Shown here: positions 6,364 through 13,858 of the stretch, in pieces | How the letters are laid out: every line of letters begins with the position of its first letter | Position numbering within the stretch: position 1 is the stretch's first letter | Assembly: GCA_002393955.1 (NCBI GenBank) | Contig: DGSK01000009.1 | Span: forward strand, 1 to 22,220 | Length of the DNA stretch: 22,220 bases | Source of the DNA: Lachnospiraceae bacterium UBA4364 | GTDB taxonomy: Bacteria; Bacillota; Clostridia; Lachnospirales; Lachnospiraceae | Direction: 5' to 3' | Translations under genes and position numbers: made by a program | The notes under the pieces: generated by a model | What the model was told of the DNA's origin: nothing | What the model saw: the letters and a program-made list of their open reading frames with translations, nothing else | Databases searched by the model: none

Positions 6364-7635
6364 TTATTTCGCCAGATCTGAAAACTCGGGGAAACAGTCA
6401 AGGGTTGCAAAATAATCCTTCGGTTCTTCCCTGCGTCTTATCAGCTGTACACTGCCGTCTTCCTTAAGCAGAAGCTCCGCACTCTTTAACTTTCCATTGT
6501 AATTGTAACCCATTGAAAATCCGTGGGCACCGGTATCATGGATTGCAATGTAGTCACCGATCTCTATCTCGGGAAGCATACGGTCTATCGCAAACTTATC
6601 GTTATTTTCGCAAAGAGATCCCGTCACATCATACTTATGGTCACAGGGAGCATCTTCCTTCCCAAGTACTGTTATATGATGATATGCACCGTACATTGCA
6701 GGACGCATAAGGTTCACAGCACAGGCATCCACACCTATGTAATCCTTGTATATCTTCTTTTCATGGATAACTTTGGTAACAAGCATGCCATAAGGTCCGG
6801 TCATGAAACGTCCCATCTCGGTATAAATCTCAACATCGCCCATACCGGCAGGCACAAGTATCTCATCATAAACTTTATGTACTCCCTCACCGATAACTTT
6901 TATATCATTAGGTGTCTGCTCCGGCTTGTAAGCAATGCCGACTCCGCCGGAAAGATTTATGAAATTAAGGCTTACGCCTGTCTCATTCTTTATTTCAACT
7001 GCCAGCTCAAAAAGCTGTTTTGCAAGCACAGGATAATAATCATTGGTAACGGTATTGCTTACAAGGAAAGCATGCATGCCGAATTCCTTTACGCCCTTAT
7101 CCTTAAGTATCCTGTATGCCTCAAAAAGCTGTGCCTTGGTCATGCCGTACTTTGCGTCACCGGGATTATCCATAATGCCGTTACTTATGGTTACAATGCC
7201 GCCCGGATTATATCTGAGGCTCAGTCTTTCAGGGAGCCTGCCGAGAACCTTTTCAAGGAATGCTATATGCGAAAAATCATCAAGGTTTATGGTCGCCCCG
7301 ATCTTTGCCGCATACTCAAAATCCTCTGCCGGCGTATCGTTTGAAGAAAACATTATGTCATTGCCTGTAATGCCGCACTTCTCAGCAAGCATAAGTTCCG
7401 TAAGTGAAGAACAGTCCGAGCCCACACCGTACTCCTTTAATACTTTCATTATAAAAGGATTGGGCTCCGCCTTTACCGCAAAAAACTCCTTATATCCCTT
7501 ATTCCATGCGAAGGCTTCCTTTACTGCTGCCGCATTGGCCCGAAGTCCCTTTTCATCATATATATGAAAAGGCGTGGGGTATGTCTTTACTATCTCCTCG
7601 ATCTGTGCTTTGCTAAAAAAAGGTTTCTTTTCCAT
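6364..7635 (-). CDS. lysA: Diaminopimelate decarboxylase, 423 aa
   Basis: A fold-type III PLP enzyme that decarboxylates meso-diaminopimelate to L-lysine. Lys55 in FFAVKAEPNP is the PLP Schiff-base lysine. SGGVGI at 229-234 is the phosphate-binding glycine loop, and SLCENND at 340-346 contains the active-site Cys342 contributed across the dimer. EMGRF near 273-277 is also conserved. The frame is open 66 bases further upstream, but AAGGAG ten bases before the ATG at 7633-7635 and the sense of the first residues favour this start. Length is typical. It could also decarboxylate a related substrate such as arginine/ornithine, but the motif set fits LysA. Ung lies upstream with a 145-base gap; the pseudouridine synthase is 101 bases downstream. 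Confidence 0.9.
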   Translation of the reverse strand: MEKKPFFSKAQIEEIVKTYPTPFHIYDEKGLRANAAAVKEAFAWNKGYKEFFAVKAEPNPFIMKVLKEYGVGSDCSSLTELMLAEKCGITGNDIMFSSNDTPAEDFEYAAKIGATINLDDFSHIAFLEKVLGRLPERLSLRYNPGGIVTISNGIMDNPGDAKYGMTKAQLFEAYRILKDKGVKEFGMHAFLVSNTVTNDYYPVLAKQLFELAVEIKNETGVSLNFINLSGGVGIAYKPEQTPNDIKVIGEGVHKVYDEILVPAGMGDVEIYTEMGRFMTGPYGMLVTKVIHEKKIYKDYIGVDACAVNLMRPAMYGAYHHITVLGKEDAPCDHKYDVTGSLCENNDKFAIDRMLPEIEIGDYIAIHDTGAHGFSMGYNYNGKLKSAELLLKEDGSVQLIRRREEPKDYFATLDCFPEFSDLAK

Positions 7636-7665
7636 AGTTTTCGTTCTCCTTAGTTTTATACTCCT

Positions 7666-7684
7666 CCGGCCGCTTTCCGGCCGG
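7666..7684. repeat. GC-rich hairpin in the lysA leader
   Basis: CCGGCC (7666-7671) and GGCCGG (7679-7684) form a 6-bp GC stem with a seven-base loop, about 30 bases before the lysA start. No T tract follows. It is too small for a lysine riboswitch; it may modulate translation or be the end of a processed transcript. Confidence 0.5.
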
Positions 7685-7780
7685 TATATCTGATACATCA
7701 CAATATGCTGAACCCCTAAAGCTCCGTCCTCTCTATCTTCAAATGCTTTGAAAGGTTTTGAACATCTCCTGCACCCGGAT

Positions 7781-8452
7781 TCAGTCTTCTATCTGCCAGT
7801 CTATTTCTTCCACGCCGTGGCTCCTTAAAAACTCATTCGCCCGGCTGAAATGCCTGCATCCGAAAAAACCTCTGTACGCGGACAGCGGGCTTGGATGCGG
7901 TGCCCTCAAAACCAGGTGAGCCGGATTATTTAACATAGCTGCCTTTTTGCCCGCAGGACTTCCCCACAGCATAAATACTATAGGGCGGTCCTCCTCATTG
8001 ACCTTTTCTATCACAGCATCCGTAAATGTCTCCCAGCCTATCCCTCTGTGGGACATGGAATCATGCGCCCGGACTGTCAGTACGGTATTTAAAAGCAGTA
8101 CCCCCTGCTTAGCCCATTTGGTCAGGTCGCCAGATGCAGGGATGCTGCACCCAAGGTCATCATGAAGCTCCTGATATATATTCTGCAGCGAAGGCGGCGG
8201 CTCAGTTGGCTTCTTCACGGAAAAACACAGTCCGTGCGCCTGCCCTTCGTTTATGTACGGATCCTGCCCCAGTATCACCACCTTGACCTCATGCAGAGGT
8301 GTCAGGTGAAAAGCATTGAAAAGGTCTGCTGCCGGCGGATATATCAGATGTGAATGATACTCATCCCTGACCTTCTGATAAAGTCTTTTGTAATAATCTT
8401 TATTAAATTCAGCCGACAGAGCCTCTGCCCAGTCATTGGATATAGGAGCCAA
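7781..8452 (-). CDS. ung: Uracil-DNA glycosylase (family 1), 223 aa, TTG start
   Basis: Removes uracil from DNA to begin base excision repair. Asp64 in GQDPY (62-66) is the water-activating residue, LLLN ends on Asn122 that reads uracil, and HPSPLS at 186-191 holds the catalytic His and the intercalating Leu. FFGCRHFSRAN near 196-206 is standard. Length and residue numbers match Escherichia coli Ung closely. The residue after GQDPY is Ile67, where the family almost always has His; the codon (ATA) is clear in the DNA. The start is a TTG 13 bases after the hisF stop, with AAGGCGG overlapping that stop; no ATG or GTG is available nearby in frame. Probably co-transcribed with hisHF. Confidence 0.93.
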   Translation of the reverse strand: MAPISNDWAEALSAEFNKDYYKRLYQKVRDEYHSHLIYPPAADLFNAFHLTPLHEVKVVILGQDPYINEGQAHGLCFSVKKPTEPPPSLQNIYQELHDDLGCSIPASGDLTKWAKQGVLLLNTVLTVRAHDSMSHRGIGWETFTDAVIEKVNEEDRPIVFMLWGSPAGKKAAMLNNPAHLVLRAPHPSPLSAYRGFFGCRHFSRANEFLRSHGVEEIDWQIED

Positions 8453-8465
8453 ATTCCCACCGCCT

Positions 8466-9227
8466 TTACAGCCTCACGGATACTCCGCGGTCTCTTAAGT
8501 ATTTCTTCAAGTCTTTTATTTCCATCTCTTTAAAATGGAAAAGTGATGCCGCAAGAGCTGCGTCAGCACCACCTTCTGTCAGCGCATCATAGAAATGTTC
8601 CATCGTTCCAGCTCCGCCTGATGCTATCACGGGTACGGAAACATTCTCCGATATTGCCTTTGTAAGCTCGATATCATATCCTGCCTTGGTCCCATCGCAG
8701 TCCATGCTCGTAAGCAGTATCTCCCCCGCCCCCAGGCTGCAGGCCTTCATAGCCCACTCCACGGCATCTATACCCATATCTACTCTTCCGCCGTTTTTAT
8801 AGATATTCCAGCCATCGGAACCTTCACGCCTTTTTGCATCGATTGCCACTACCACACACTGTGATCCGAATTTATCCGCAGCATCGGATATAAGATCAGG
8901 ATTCATTATCGCTGCGGAATTAACAGATATCTTGTCTGCGCCTTCACGTAACAGTGCCCTGAAATCATCAACGGTCCTGATCCCGCCGCCTACAGTAAAA
9001 GGTATGAACACCTGCTCGGCAACACGCCTTACCATGTCCACCACCGTAGCCCTTGCATCGCTTGATGCAGTTATATCCAGGAAAACCAGCTCATCGGCAC
9101 CGGCAGCATCATACGCCGCAGCTACACTTACCGGATCACCGGCATCCACAAGATTGACAAAATTTATCCCCTTAACAACACGCCCGCCGTTTACATCAAG
9201 GCAGGGGATTATCCTCTTAGTGTGCAT
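8466..9227 (-). CDS. hisF: Imidazole glycerol phosphate synthase, cyclase subunit, 253 aa
   Basis: A (beta/alpha)8 barrel that uses ammonia from HisH to turn PRFAR into imidazole glycerol phosphate and AICAR. The two catalytic aspartates, Asp11 (IIPCLDVNGGRVVKG) and Asp130 (VVAIDAKRR), are in their standard positions. Phosphate-binding loops appear at GGGIR (80-84) and near ASGGAGTMEHF. Length 253 is exactly typical. The ATG is 11 bases after the hisH stop and the SD GAGGTG overlaps that stop, so translation is coupled. Both catalytic residues being present argues for true histidine synthesis over a degenerate HisF used in sugar biosynthesis. Confidence 0.96.
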   Translation of the reverse strand: MHTKRIIPCLDVNGGRVVKGINFVNLVDAGDPVSVAAAYDAAGADELVFLDITASSDARATVVDMVRRVAEQVFIPFTVGGGIRTVDDFRALLREGADKISVNSAAIMNPDLISDAADKFGSQCVVVAIDAKRREGSDGWNIYKNGGRVDMGIDAVEWAMKACSLGAGEILLTSMDCDGTKAGYDIELTKAISENVSVPVIASGGAGTMEHFYDALTEGGADAALAASLFHFKEMEIKDLKKYLRDRGVSVRL

Positions 9228-9238
9228 TAAAAGTCACC

Positions 9239-9844
9239 TCATAGTTTAATAAAATTCTCAAGTATCTTTAGTCCCACCGACGAGCTCTTCTCCGGATGAA
9301 ACTGGGTTGCGAACACATTTCCCCTTTCCACGGATGCATGTATATGCGTCCCATACTCTACGGAAGAAGTCACTATGCTCTCATCATCGGCTTTCAGGTA
9401 AAAAGAATGGACGAAATACACATATGAACCTTCATCTATTCCATTTAATAATACGGACTTATTCTCCAGATGCAGCGAATTCCAGCCTATCTGGGGGACT
9501 TTTATCCCGTCTGTTGCAGGTATCCTAAGCACCCTTCCCTTGAAAATCCCCAAGCCCTCTTTTCCGGGAGACTCTTCGCTTCCTTCAAAAAGAAGCTGCA
9601 ATCCAACGCAGATAGCCATGAACGGGGTGCCTGCATCTATAACCTGATGGATCACCGGAACCAGACCGTATTCCTCAAGCTTCCCCATGGCATCACCGAA
9701 AACCCCGACCCCCGGGAGCATGACCTTGTCCGCTGATTTGATAACAGCAGTATCTCTGGTGACAACAGCCTCTTCCCCGAGGGACAATACTGCCTTTTCT
9801 ACGCTTTTTATATTACCTGCATCATAATCTATTATGGCTATCAT
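9239..9844 (-). CDS. hisH: Imidazole glycerol phosphate synthase, glutaminase subunit, 201 aa
   Basis: Class I glutamine amidotransferase that hydrolyses glutamine and channels ammonia to HisF. The triad is Cys79 (AICVGLQLLF), His183 and Glu185 (FHPEKS). LPGVGVFG at 43-50 is the oxyanion-side loop. Length is standard. The start ATG lies 17 bases after the stop of the 872-aa gene with a weak purine-rich site (AAGAGAAG). No other histidine gene is in the window, so hisHF are detached from hisBDGIA here, at least on this side. Confidence 0.95.
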   Translation of the reverse strand: MIAIIDYDAGNIKSVEKAVLSLGEEAVVTRDTAVIKSADKVMLPGVGVFGDAMGKLEEYGLVPVIHQVIDAGTPFMAICVGLQLLFEGSEESPGKEGLGIFKGRVLRIPATDGIKVPQIGWNSLHLENKSVLLNGIDEGSYVYFVHSFYLKADDESIVTSSVEYGTHIHASVERGNVFATQFHPEKSSSVGLKILENFIKL

Positions 9845-9861
9845 AGCTTCTCTTTCTTTTA

Positions 9862-12480
9862 CTAAAACTGTGTACTCTCTATCTGCACCTTAACGTTATC
9901 ATCCGTGTCAACAATTATATTCGTGGAATTCTGTTCCGGTGAATTCTGTTCCGCTGCGTTTTCTTCCACCCTGTCATTTTCCTGCGTATTTGACTCCGTA
10001 TCATTCTCCCGTGCAGGCTCTTCTGCGGTGCTGTTTTCAGATACCGTCGTCTCATCCGAACCGTTTGGATCAGTGCCATTCTCAAGTATGTACTGTTCTT
10101 CTTCGGGAAGCATATCGGGAAGACCTGCCTCCGAAGGATTGCTCTCTTCAGCTGCTTCCGGTGCTGCGGTTTCTCCCCCGCCAAGACCGTACATCGCATT
10201 CACTACATCCTGCATCTTCACGTATGGTTCACCGCGCAGTATGGCATTTACCGCACCGGTGTAGTCAGTCTTGCTATAACCGATTATTTCCATAGCCTGT
10301 TCTTCCGACACGCCATAATCATTCTGAAGCGCGAGCAGTATGCTGTCTCTGGTGGAATCAATGTCGCTTATCACCCCTAATGTCTCTGCGTCAGATTTAA
10401 GTGCTTCGTAACGCTTTAAGCCCTGGAAGAGAGCATCAAGAGCCTTATCATTCATTCCCATAGCCTTATACTGTCCGTATGATTCATATTTACGATCCAT
10501 AAGTATGATAGTCTTGGAACGGTCATATATCAGCTGGTCGCTTTCATTCAGCTTCTTTCCATACATGGAATAAAAAGCTTCTTTATAATCATGATCGTAG
10601 TATGCCGTTCTTGCAGATTTCATAACATTTGCCTTAGGCAAAATTACAGCCAGTACTATGACAGCAGCCAGTACGGATACAGCAAAAGCAGCAGTTCTTA
10701 TGATATATTTCTTCGGTACCTTTGGCCCCTGCTCTGCTTCTCCTGCAGGCTTTTCTTTTTTAGGTTTCTTTTCTCTGGGTTTCTTTGGCTTCTTTTCCTT
10801 AGGCTTCTTTTCTTTCTTTTTCTTCTTTTTCTTGCCCTTTTCTTCTCCCTCAGCATCAAGCTCATTCAGTATCTGTTTATTCTCGTCACTGAGCTTGGTC
10901 GCATTTTCTTCAGGGGATCCTTCTATGTCTTCCTCGTAAAATACCGCCTCTAAAAGAGCAGCTATCAGGCCTTTCTTTTTTTCGCCCTTTTCTTTTTTCT
11001 TCTTTTTATTATTCTTACTGTCTCCGGCATCATCACCGTTATCTGCGGCTACCACAGAATCCTCAGAGGCTTCACCTGGTATATCCGATACATCATCCAA
11101 TAGTTCCATATCTGACGATGTAGCGCTGTCAGCCGTTTCAGCTGACACTTCTCCTTCATTTTCAGCTTCAGCCTCTGTATTTTTGTCTTTTTTATTTTTT
11201 CCGAAAAGCTTTGCAAAGAAGGAACCCTTTTTCTTCCGGGATTTCTTTCCGCCTTCAGACTCTTCTTCATCAGAATCATCATAAAAACTTCCCGGACCGA
11301 CATCCGGCTCTTTTAACAGATCGGCATTCAACGCCTCGTTATTGTCAGATTTCTCAAGAACTTCTTTTATATCGCCAAGATCCCCGTCCAGCACATCCAT
11401 ATCGGAAAGCATATCAAGTATGTCTGCATCCCCGTCAGTACTCGGCAGGCTCTCCCCCGGGACATCCGCCTCTGCGGCGGCTATGCGTGCCTCAATGTCA
11501 TCAGGATCCATGTCAGCCAGCTCGCTTAAGTCACTCTGTATATCATCTCCTGCTCCGTCACCTTTAAGCAGTGACATCAGATCGTCAGCTTCACCTTCAG
11601 CGTCAACCTCCTCGGAAAAATCAGAGATAGCCTCATCGTCAATACCCCCTGCTTCACCGACACCGGATAACAGATCGTCAACAGCGTTGATATCAGCAGC
11701 CGCACTGATATCATCGACAGCTTCAGCTTCTGCCCCATCATTTTCGGCAGATCCGGCTTCAGGATCCGCATCGCTTATATCTTCCTGATCCTCTTCCGAG
11801 ACCTCCTCCGGAATATCTTCCGGCAATTCATCTAACGCTTTACTTAGCTCATCATCACTTTTTTCATCATCTGAATAAGCATCTGTATTCTCTTCATCAA
11901 CTAAAGACTCATCAGCCAAAGTCTCATCGGCAGTCTCACTGATGAGGTCATCCGAAATACCGTCCGGCATATCCGTATCAGTAACAGCACCGATATCATC
12001 AGATGCACCGTCGCTTTCGTCCGGTATGCCGGTTTCCGGCACATCAGGAATATCCGTCTGATCATCACCGTCCAATGCCCCGACTCCCTCAAGGACTGCA
12101 TCCGCTCCGTCAGGCGCTGTGTCTGTGGTATCGGAGGTGTCTCCGCTGCCCTCACCGGTAGGAAGGACACTGTCATCCGCATCTTCTTCAAAAGCTTCTA
12201 TTTCACTGGCAAGCTCATCAGCTGATATACCATCAAGATTAAAATCCTTTGCGCCCCGGGAGTTAAGATCCAGTTCCGGCAAATCTGCCGTATGCGGCAT
12301 GTCAAAATCACCGGAAAAATCGTCCGATACTTCTGCCGTCCCCATAACATCACCCGCTGCGGCCGTTTCTTCTGTTAACAAGGCATCAGCAGCAGTCTTT
12401 TTTCCCGGTTCCTTATTTTCTTTTTTCGGATTTAATGCCTGAGCAAGTAATTGATCAAGATACTCTTCTTCCGCACTCAT
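9862..12480 (-). CDS. Large acidic, lysine-rich single-span membrane protein of unknown function, 872 aa
   Basis: I do not recognise a named family. Residues 1-410 are very acidic (Asp/Glu/Ser/Gly) and probably disordered, dotted with short hydrophobic motifs such as VDDLLSGV, DDLMSLLKG and DILDMLSDM. Two basic-amphipathic modules follow: KKSRKKKGSFFAKLFGKNKK (412-431), and a Lys run (491-503) with GLIAALLEAVFYEED (504-518). A very Lys/Pro-rich tract (548-578) leads to one membrane span (about 593-615). Beyond it lies a helical, TPR-like domain (about 620-750), then an Asn/Glu/Ser/Thr tail. The Lys-rich tract before the span predicts the N terminus inside and the helical domain outside. The SD GAGGG is eight bases from the ATG. 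hisH begins 17 bases downstream. It may be a scaffold linking cytoplasm and envelope, which is inference. Confidence 0.8.
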   Translation of the reverse strand: MSAEEEYLDQLLAQALNPKKENKEPGKKTAADALLTEETAAAGDVMGTAEVSDDFSGDFDMPHTADLPELDLNSRGAKDFNLDGISADELASEIEAFEEDADDSVLPTGEGSGDTSDTTDTAPDGADAVLEGVGALDGDDQTDIPDVPETGIPDESDGASDDIGAVTDTDMPDGISDDLISETADETLADESLVDEENTDAYSDDEKSDDELSKALDELPEDIPEEVSEEDQEDISDADPEAGSAENDGAEAEAVDDISAAADINAVDDLLSGVGEAGGIDDEAISDFSEEVDAEGEADDLMSLLKGDGAGDDIQSDLSELADMDPDDIEARIAAAEADVPGESLPSTDGDADILDMLSDMDVLDGDLGDIKEVLEKSDNNEALNADLLKEPDVGPGSFYDDSDEEESEGGKKSRKKKGSFFAKLFGKNKKDKNTEAEAENEGEVSAETADSATSSDMELLDDVSDIPGEASEDSVVAADNGDDAGDSKNNKKKKKEKGEKKKGLIAALLEAVFYEEDIEGSPEENATKLSDENKQILNELDAEGEEKGKKKKKKKEKKPKEKKPKKPREKKPKKEKPAGEAEQGPKVPKKYIIRTAAFAVSVLAAVIVLAVILPKANVMKSARTAYYDHDYKEAFYSMYGKKLNESDQLIYDRSKTIILMDRKYESYGQYKAMGMNDKALDALFQGLKRYEALKSDAETLGVISDIDSTRDSILLALQNDYGVSEEQAMEIIGYSKTDYTGAVNAILRGEPYVKMQDVVNAMYGLGGGETAAPEAAEESNPSEAGLPDMLPEEEQYILENGTDPNGSDETTVSENSTAEEPARENDTESNTQENDRVEENAAEQNSPEQNSTNIIVDTDDNVKVQIESTQF

Positions 12481-12493
12481 GTCCTAACCCTCT

Positions 12494-12507
12494 GTGTTAA
12501 TAAACAC
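12494..12507. promoter_or_regulatory. Operator-like palindrome over the leader of the 872-aa gene
   Basis: GTGTT (12494-12498) and AACAC (12503-12507) form a 5-bp inverted repeat around AATA, placed between the predicted transcription start (about 12510) and the SD. It could be a repressor site or a small hairpin near the SD. Confidence 0.35.
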
Positions 12508-12516
12508 GACCAATTT

Positions 12517-12525
12517 ATTCTACCA
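12517..12525 (-). promoter_or_regulatory. Extended -10 promoter of the 872-aa gene
   Basis: On the minus strand TGGTAGAAT (12517-12525) combines a 5-of-6 -10 hexamer with the TGn extension. TTACAA 18 bases upstream is a weak -35. The start near 12510 gives a leader of about 30 bases. The hisH-hisF-ung genes may depend on this promoter. Confidence 0.5.
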
Positions 12526-12633
12526 TAATTCTCCCTCTATTTGTAACAAAATCTTCCACTGCTTCTGACACCCTTAAGCATACTGCCTTATGCGGATTAA
12601 TCCGGATATATTGCGACCTTTATACCGGGAACG

Positions 12634-12658
12634 GACCGTCATGTGACAGGTGACGGTC
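12634..12658. repeat. Perfect 8-bp inverted repeat downstream of the cheV terminator
   Basis: GACCGTCA (12634-12641) and TGACGGTC (12651-12658) are perfect complements around a nine-base loop. No T tract is on either side. A separate 12-bp palindrome, CGGATTAATCCG, lies at 12593-12604. Both sit upstream of the 872-aa gene promoter. Confidence 0.55.
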
Positions 12659-12686
12659 ACAGAAAAGAAGCCCCTAAAAAAGCAAA

Positions 12687-12720
12687 GCAAAAAGCATCCC
12701 TTCCAAAGGAAAGGATGCTT
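12687..12720 (-). terminator. Rho-independent terminator of cheV
   Basis: AAGCATCC...GGATGCTT forms a 13-position stem (12692-12704 with 12708-12720, one mismatch, AAA loop). On the minus strand it runs into TTTTT and then a T-rich stretch (GCTTTGCTTTTTT). It begins 22 bases after the cheV stop. Confidence 0.88.
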
Positions 12721-12741
12721 CATAAATCTTTTTTACATCAA

Positions 12742-13659
12742 TTACTCTTCCGCAGCTGCTCCGTTTATACCGAGGATATTATCGATAGTGCGGACAAGAT
12801 TTCCAATCTCCGGCTTAGTCAGCTGTGCATCAGCGCCAAGCTGTTCGCCCTTGCGGCGCATTTCCGTATTTATCAGTGACGAGAAGATTACTACGGGAAT
12901 ATCCTTTAATTCATCATCTTCCTTTATGAGCTTTGTAAGCCTATGACCGTCCATCTGAGGCATCTCGATATCAGTGATAACGCACTGGCAGTTCTTTGCT
13001 ATGCTGCCCTGCGCTTTCCACATTGCGAGGTGATCCCATGCCTGCTGGCCATTTTCAGTATGCGTAGTATTCACATATCCGGCTCTGCGAAGACTCTCAA
13101 CTATAAGCTTATTAAGAAGTGCTGAATCTTCAGCTATAAGGATAGGCGTCTCATTTCTTGAACGTCTGCCCATCTCGTCGATTTCCTGTACCTTAAGACC
13201 GGTCTCAGGGTTGATATCAGTGACAATCTTCTCGAAATCGAGAATGATTATGAGCTTTCCGTCCTTCTTTATGATACCGGTGGATACACCGTCTTCGGTA
13301 TTATTGATAGTAGAATCCGGCTTTATGATCTCTGTCCAGGATACACGGTATATTCCGATAACGGAATCTACGTGAAAAGCCATATTAAGTCCGTTGAAAT
13401 TGGTGACAATGAAAAGGCCCTTAGGTTCCGACTGTCCTCTCTGAAGGCAGTTCTTAAGGTCTATTGCCGTTATCATGCTTTCACGAGGCATAAACACGCC
13501 TTCTACCGAAGGATGTGAATTGGGAACCGGAGTAACCGCCTGGTAAGGAATTATCTCACGGATCTTGGCAACATTTATTCCATAGGAGTTGCCATCAAGC
13601 ATGAACTCAAGAATTTCCAGCTCATTGGTGCCGTTTTCAAGTAGTATCTTTGTATCCAT
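12742..13659 (-). CDS. cheV: Chemotaxis coupling protein with receiver domain (CheV), 305 aa
   Basis: An N-terminal CheW-like domain (about 10-150) that couples receptors to CheA is joined to a receiver domain (about 172-297). The receiver has Glu177/Asp178, phospho-acceptor Asp230 (VITDIEMPQMDG), Ser260 and Lys282. Length matches CheV (about 300). The frame can be opened at a GTG nine bases upstream, but the SD GAGGTGG would overlap that codon; it is correctly spaced, eight bases, from the ATG at 13659. The gene is alone, with its own promoter and terminator and no other che or fla gene in the window. It implies a motile or at least chemotactic organism and probably helps adaptation of the CheA pathway. 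Confidence 0.93.
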   Translation of the reverse strand: MDTKILLENGTNELEILEFMLDGNSYGINVAKIREIIPYQAVTPVPNSHPSVEGVFMPRESMITAIDLKNCLQRGQSEPKGLFIVTNFNGLNMAFHVDSVIGIYRVSWTEIIKPDSTINNTEDGVSTGIIKKDGKLIIILDFEKIVTDINPETGLKVQEIDEMGRRSRNETPILIAEDSALLNKLIVESLRRAGYVNTTHTENGQQAWDHLAMWKAQGSIAKNCQCVITDIEMPQMDGHRLTKLIKEDDELKDIPVVIFSSLINTEMRRKGEQLGADAQLTKPEIGNLVRTIDNILGINGAAAEE

Positions 13660-13755
13660 ACGTTCCACCTCATCTGTTTTTTTTGCTTAAGATCAGTCTC
13701 GGGATATGTCACCATTCCTGATCTGTTCGCATATAATGTCCACGACATCATAAAC

Positions 13756-13784
13756 ATTATACAAAATATTGTTTCAAAAGTCCA
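13756..13784 (-). promoter_or_regulatory. Promoter of cheV
   Basis: On the minus strand TGGACT (13779-13784, 4 of 6), a 17-base spacer and a perfect TATAAT (13756-13761) face cheV. The start near 13749 gives a leader of about 90 bases. This is a vegetative-type promoter; I do not see the TAAA-GCCGATAA pattern of motility sigma D. Confidence 0.6.
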
Positions 13785-13858
13785 CTTGTTTTGTCTATTT
13801 TTATCTAATATCTTACCATCTGAAGACTGCAAAACCGTCGCAGGAAATTTAACGGTAC

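Noticed and set aside
6523..7344. 273-aa plus-strand frame opposite lysA
   Set aside because: It is the complement shadow of a clear lysA, with no domain and no ribosome site.
7636..7701. 22-codon N-terminal extension of lysA
   Set aside because: AAGGAG fits the ATG at 7635; the extension is basic and not like LysA, and would span the GC hairpin.
7636..7780. Lysine riboswitch before lysA
   Set aside because: The region is shorter than an L box and shows only one small GC hairpin, with no conserved L-box core recognised.
8466..9844. hisHF as part of a surface-sugar (amidotransferase) pathway
   Set aside because: All catalytic residues of both subunits are intact and no sugar genes adjoin, so the ordinary histidine role is preferred.
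10740..10860. Long pyrimidine-rich plus-strand tract as a regulatory or triplex element
   Set aside because: It is explained by Lys/Glu/Pro codons of the Lys-rich tract in the 872-aa protein.
11342..11788. Ser-rich 148-aa plus-strand frame opposite the 872-aa gene
   Set aside because: Asp/Glu codons on the minus strand read as Ser/Ile/Leu on the plus strand; this is a composition artefact.
13660..13668. GTG start for cheV
   Set aside because: The SD would overlap the GTG; the ATG three codons later has correct spacing.
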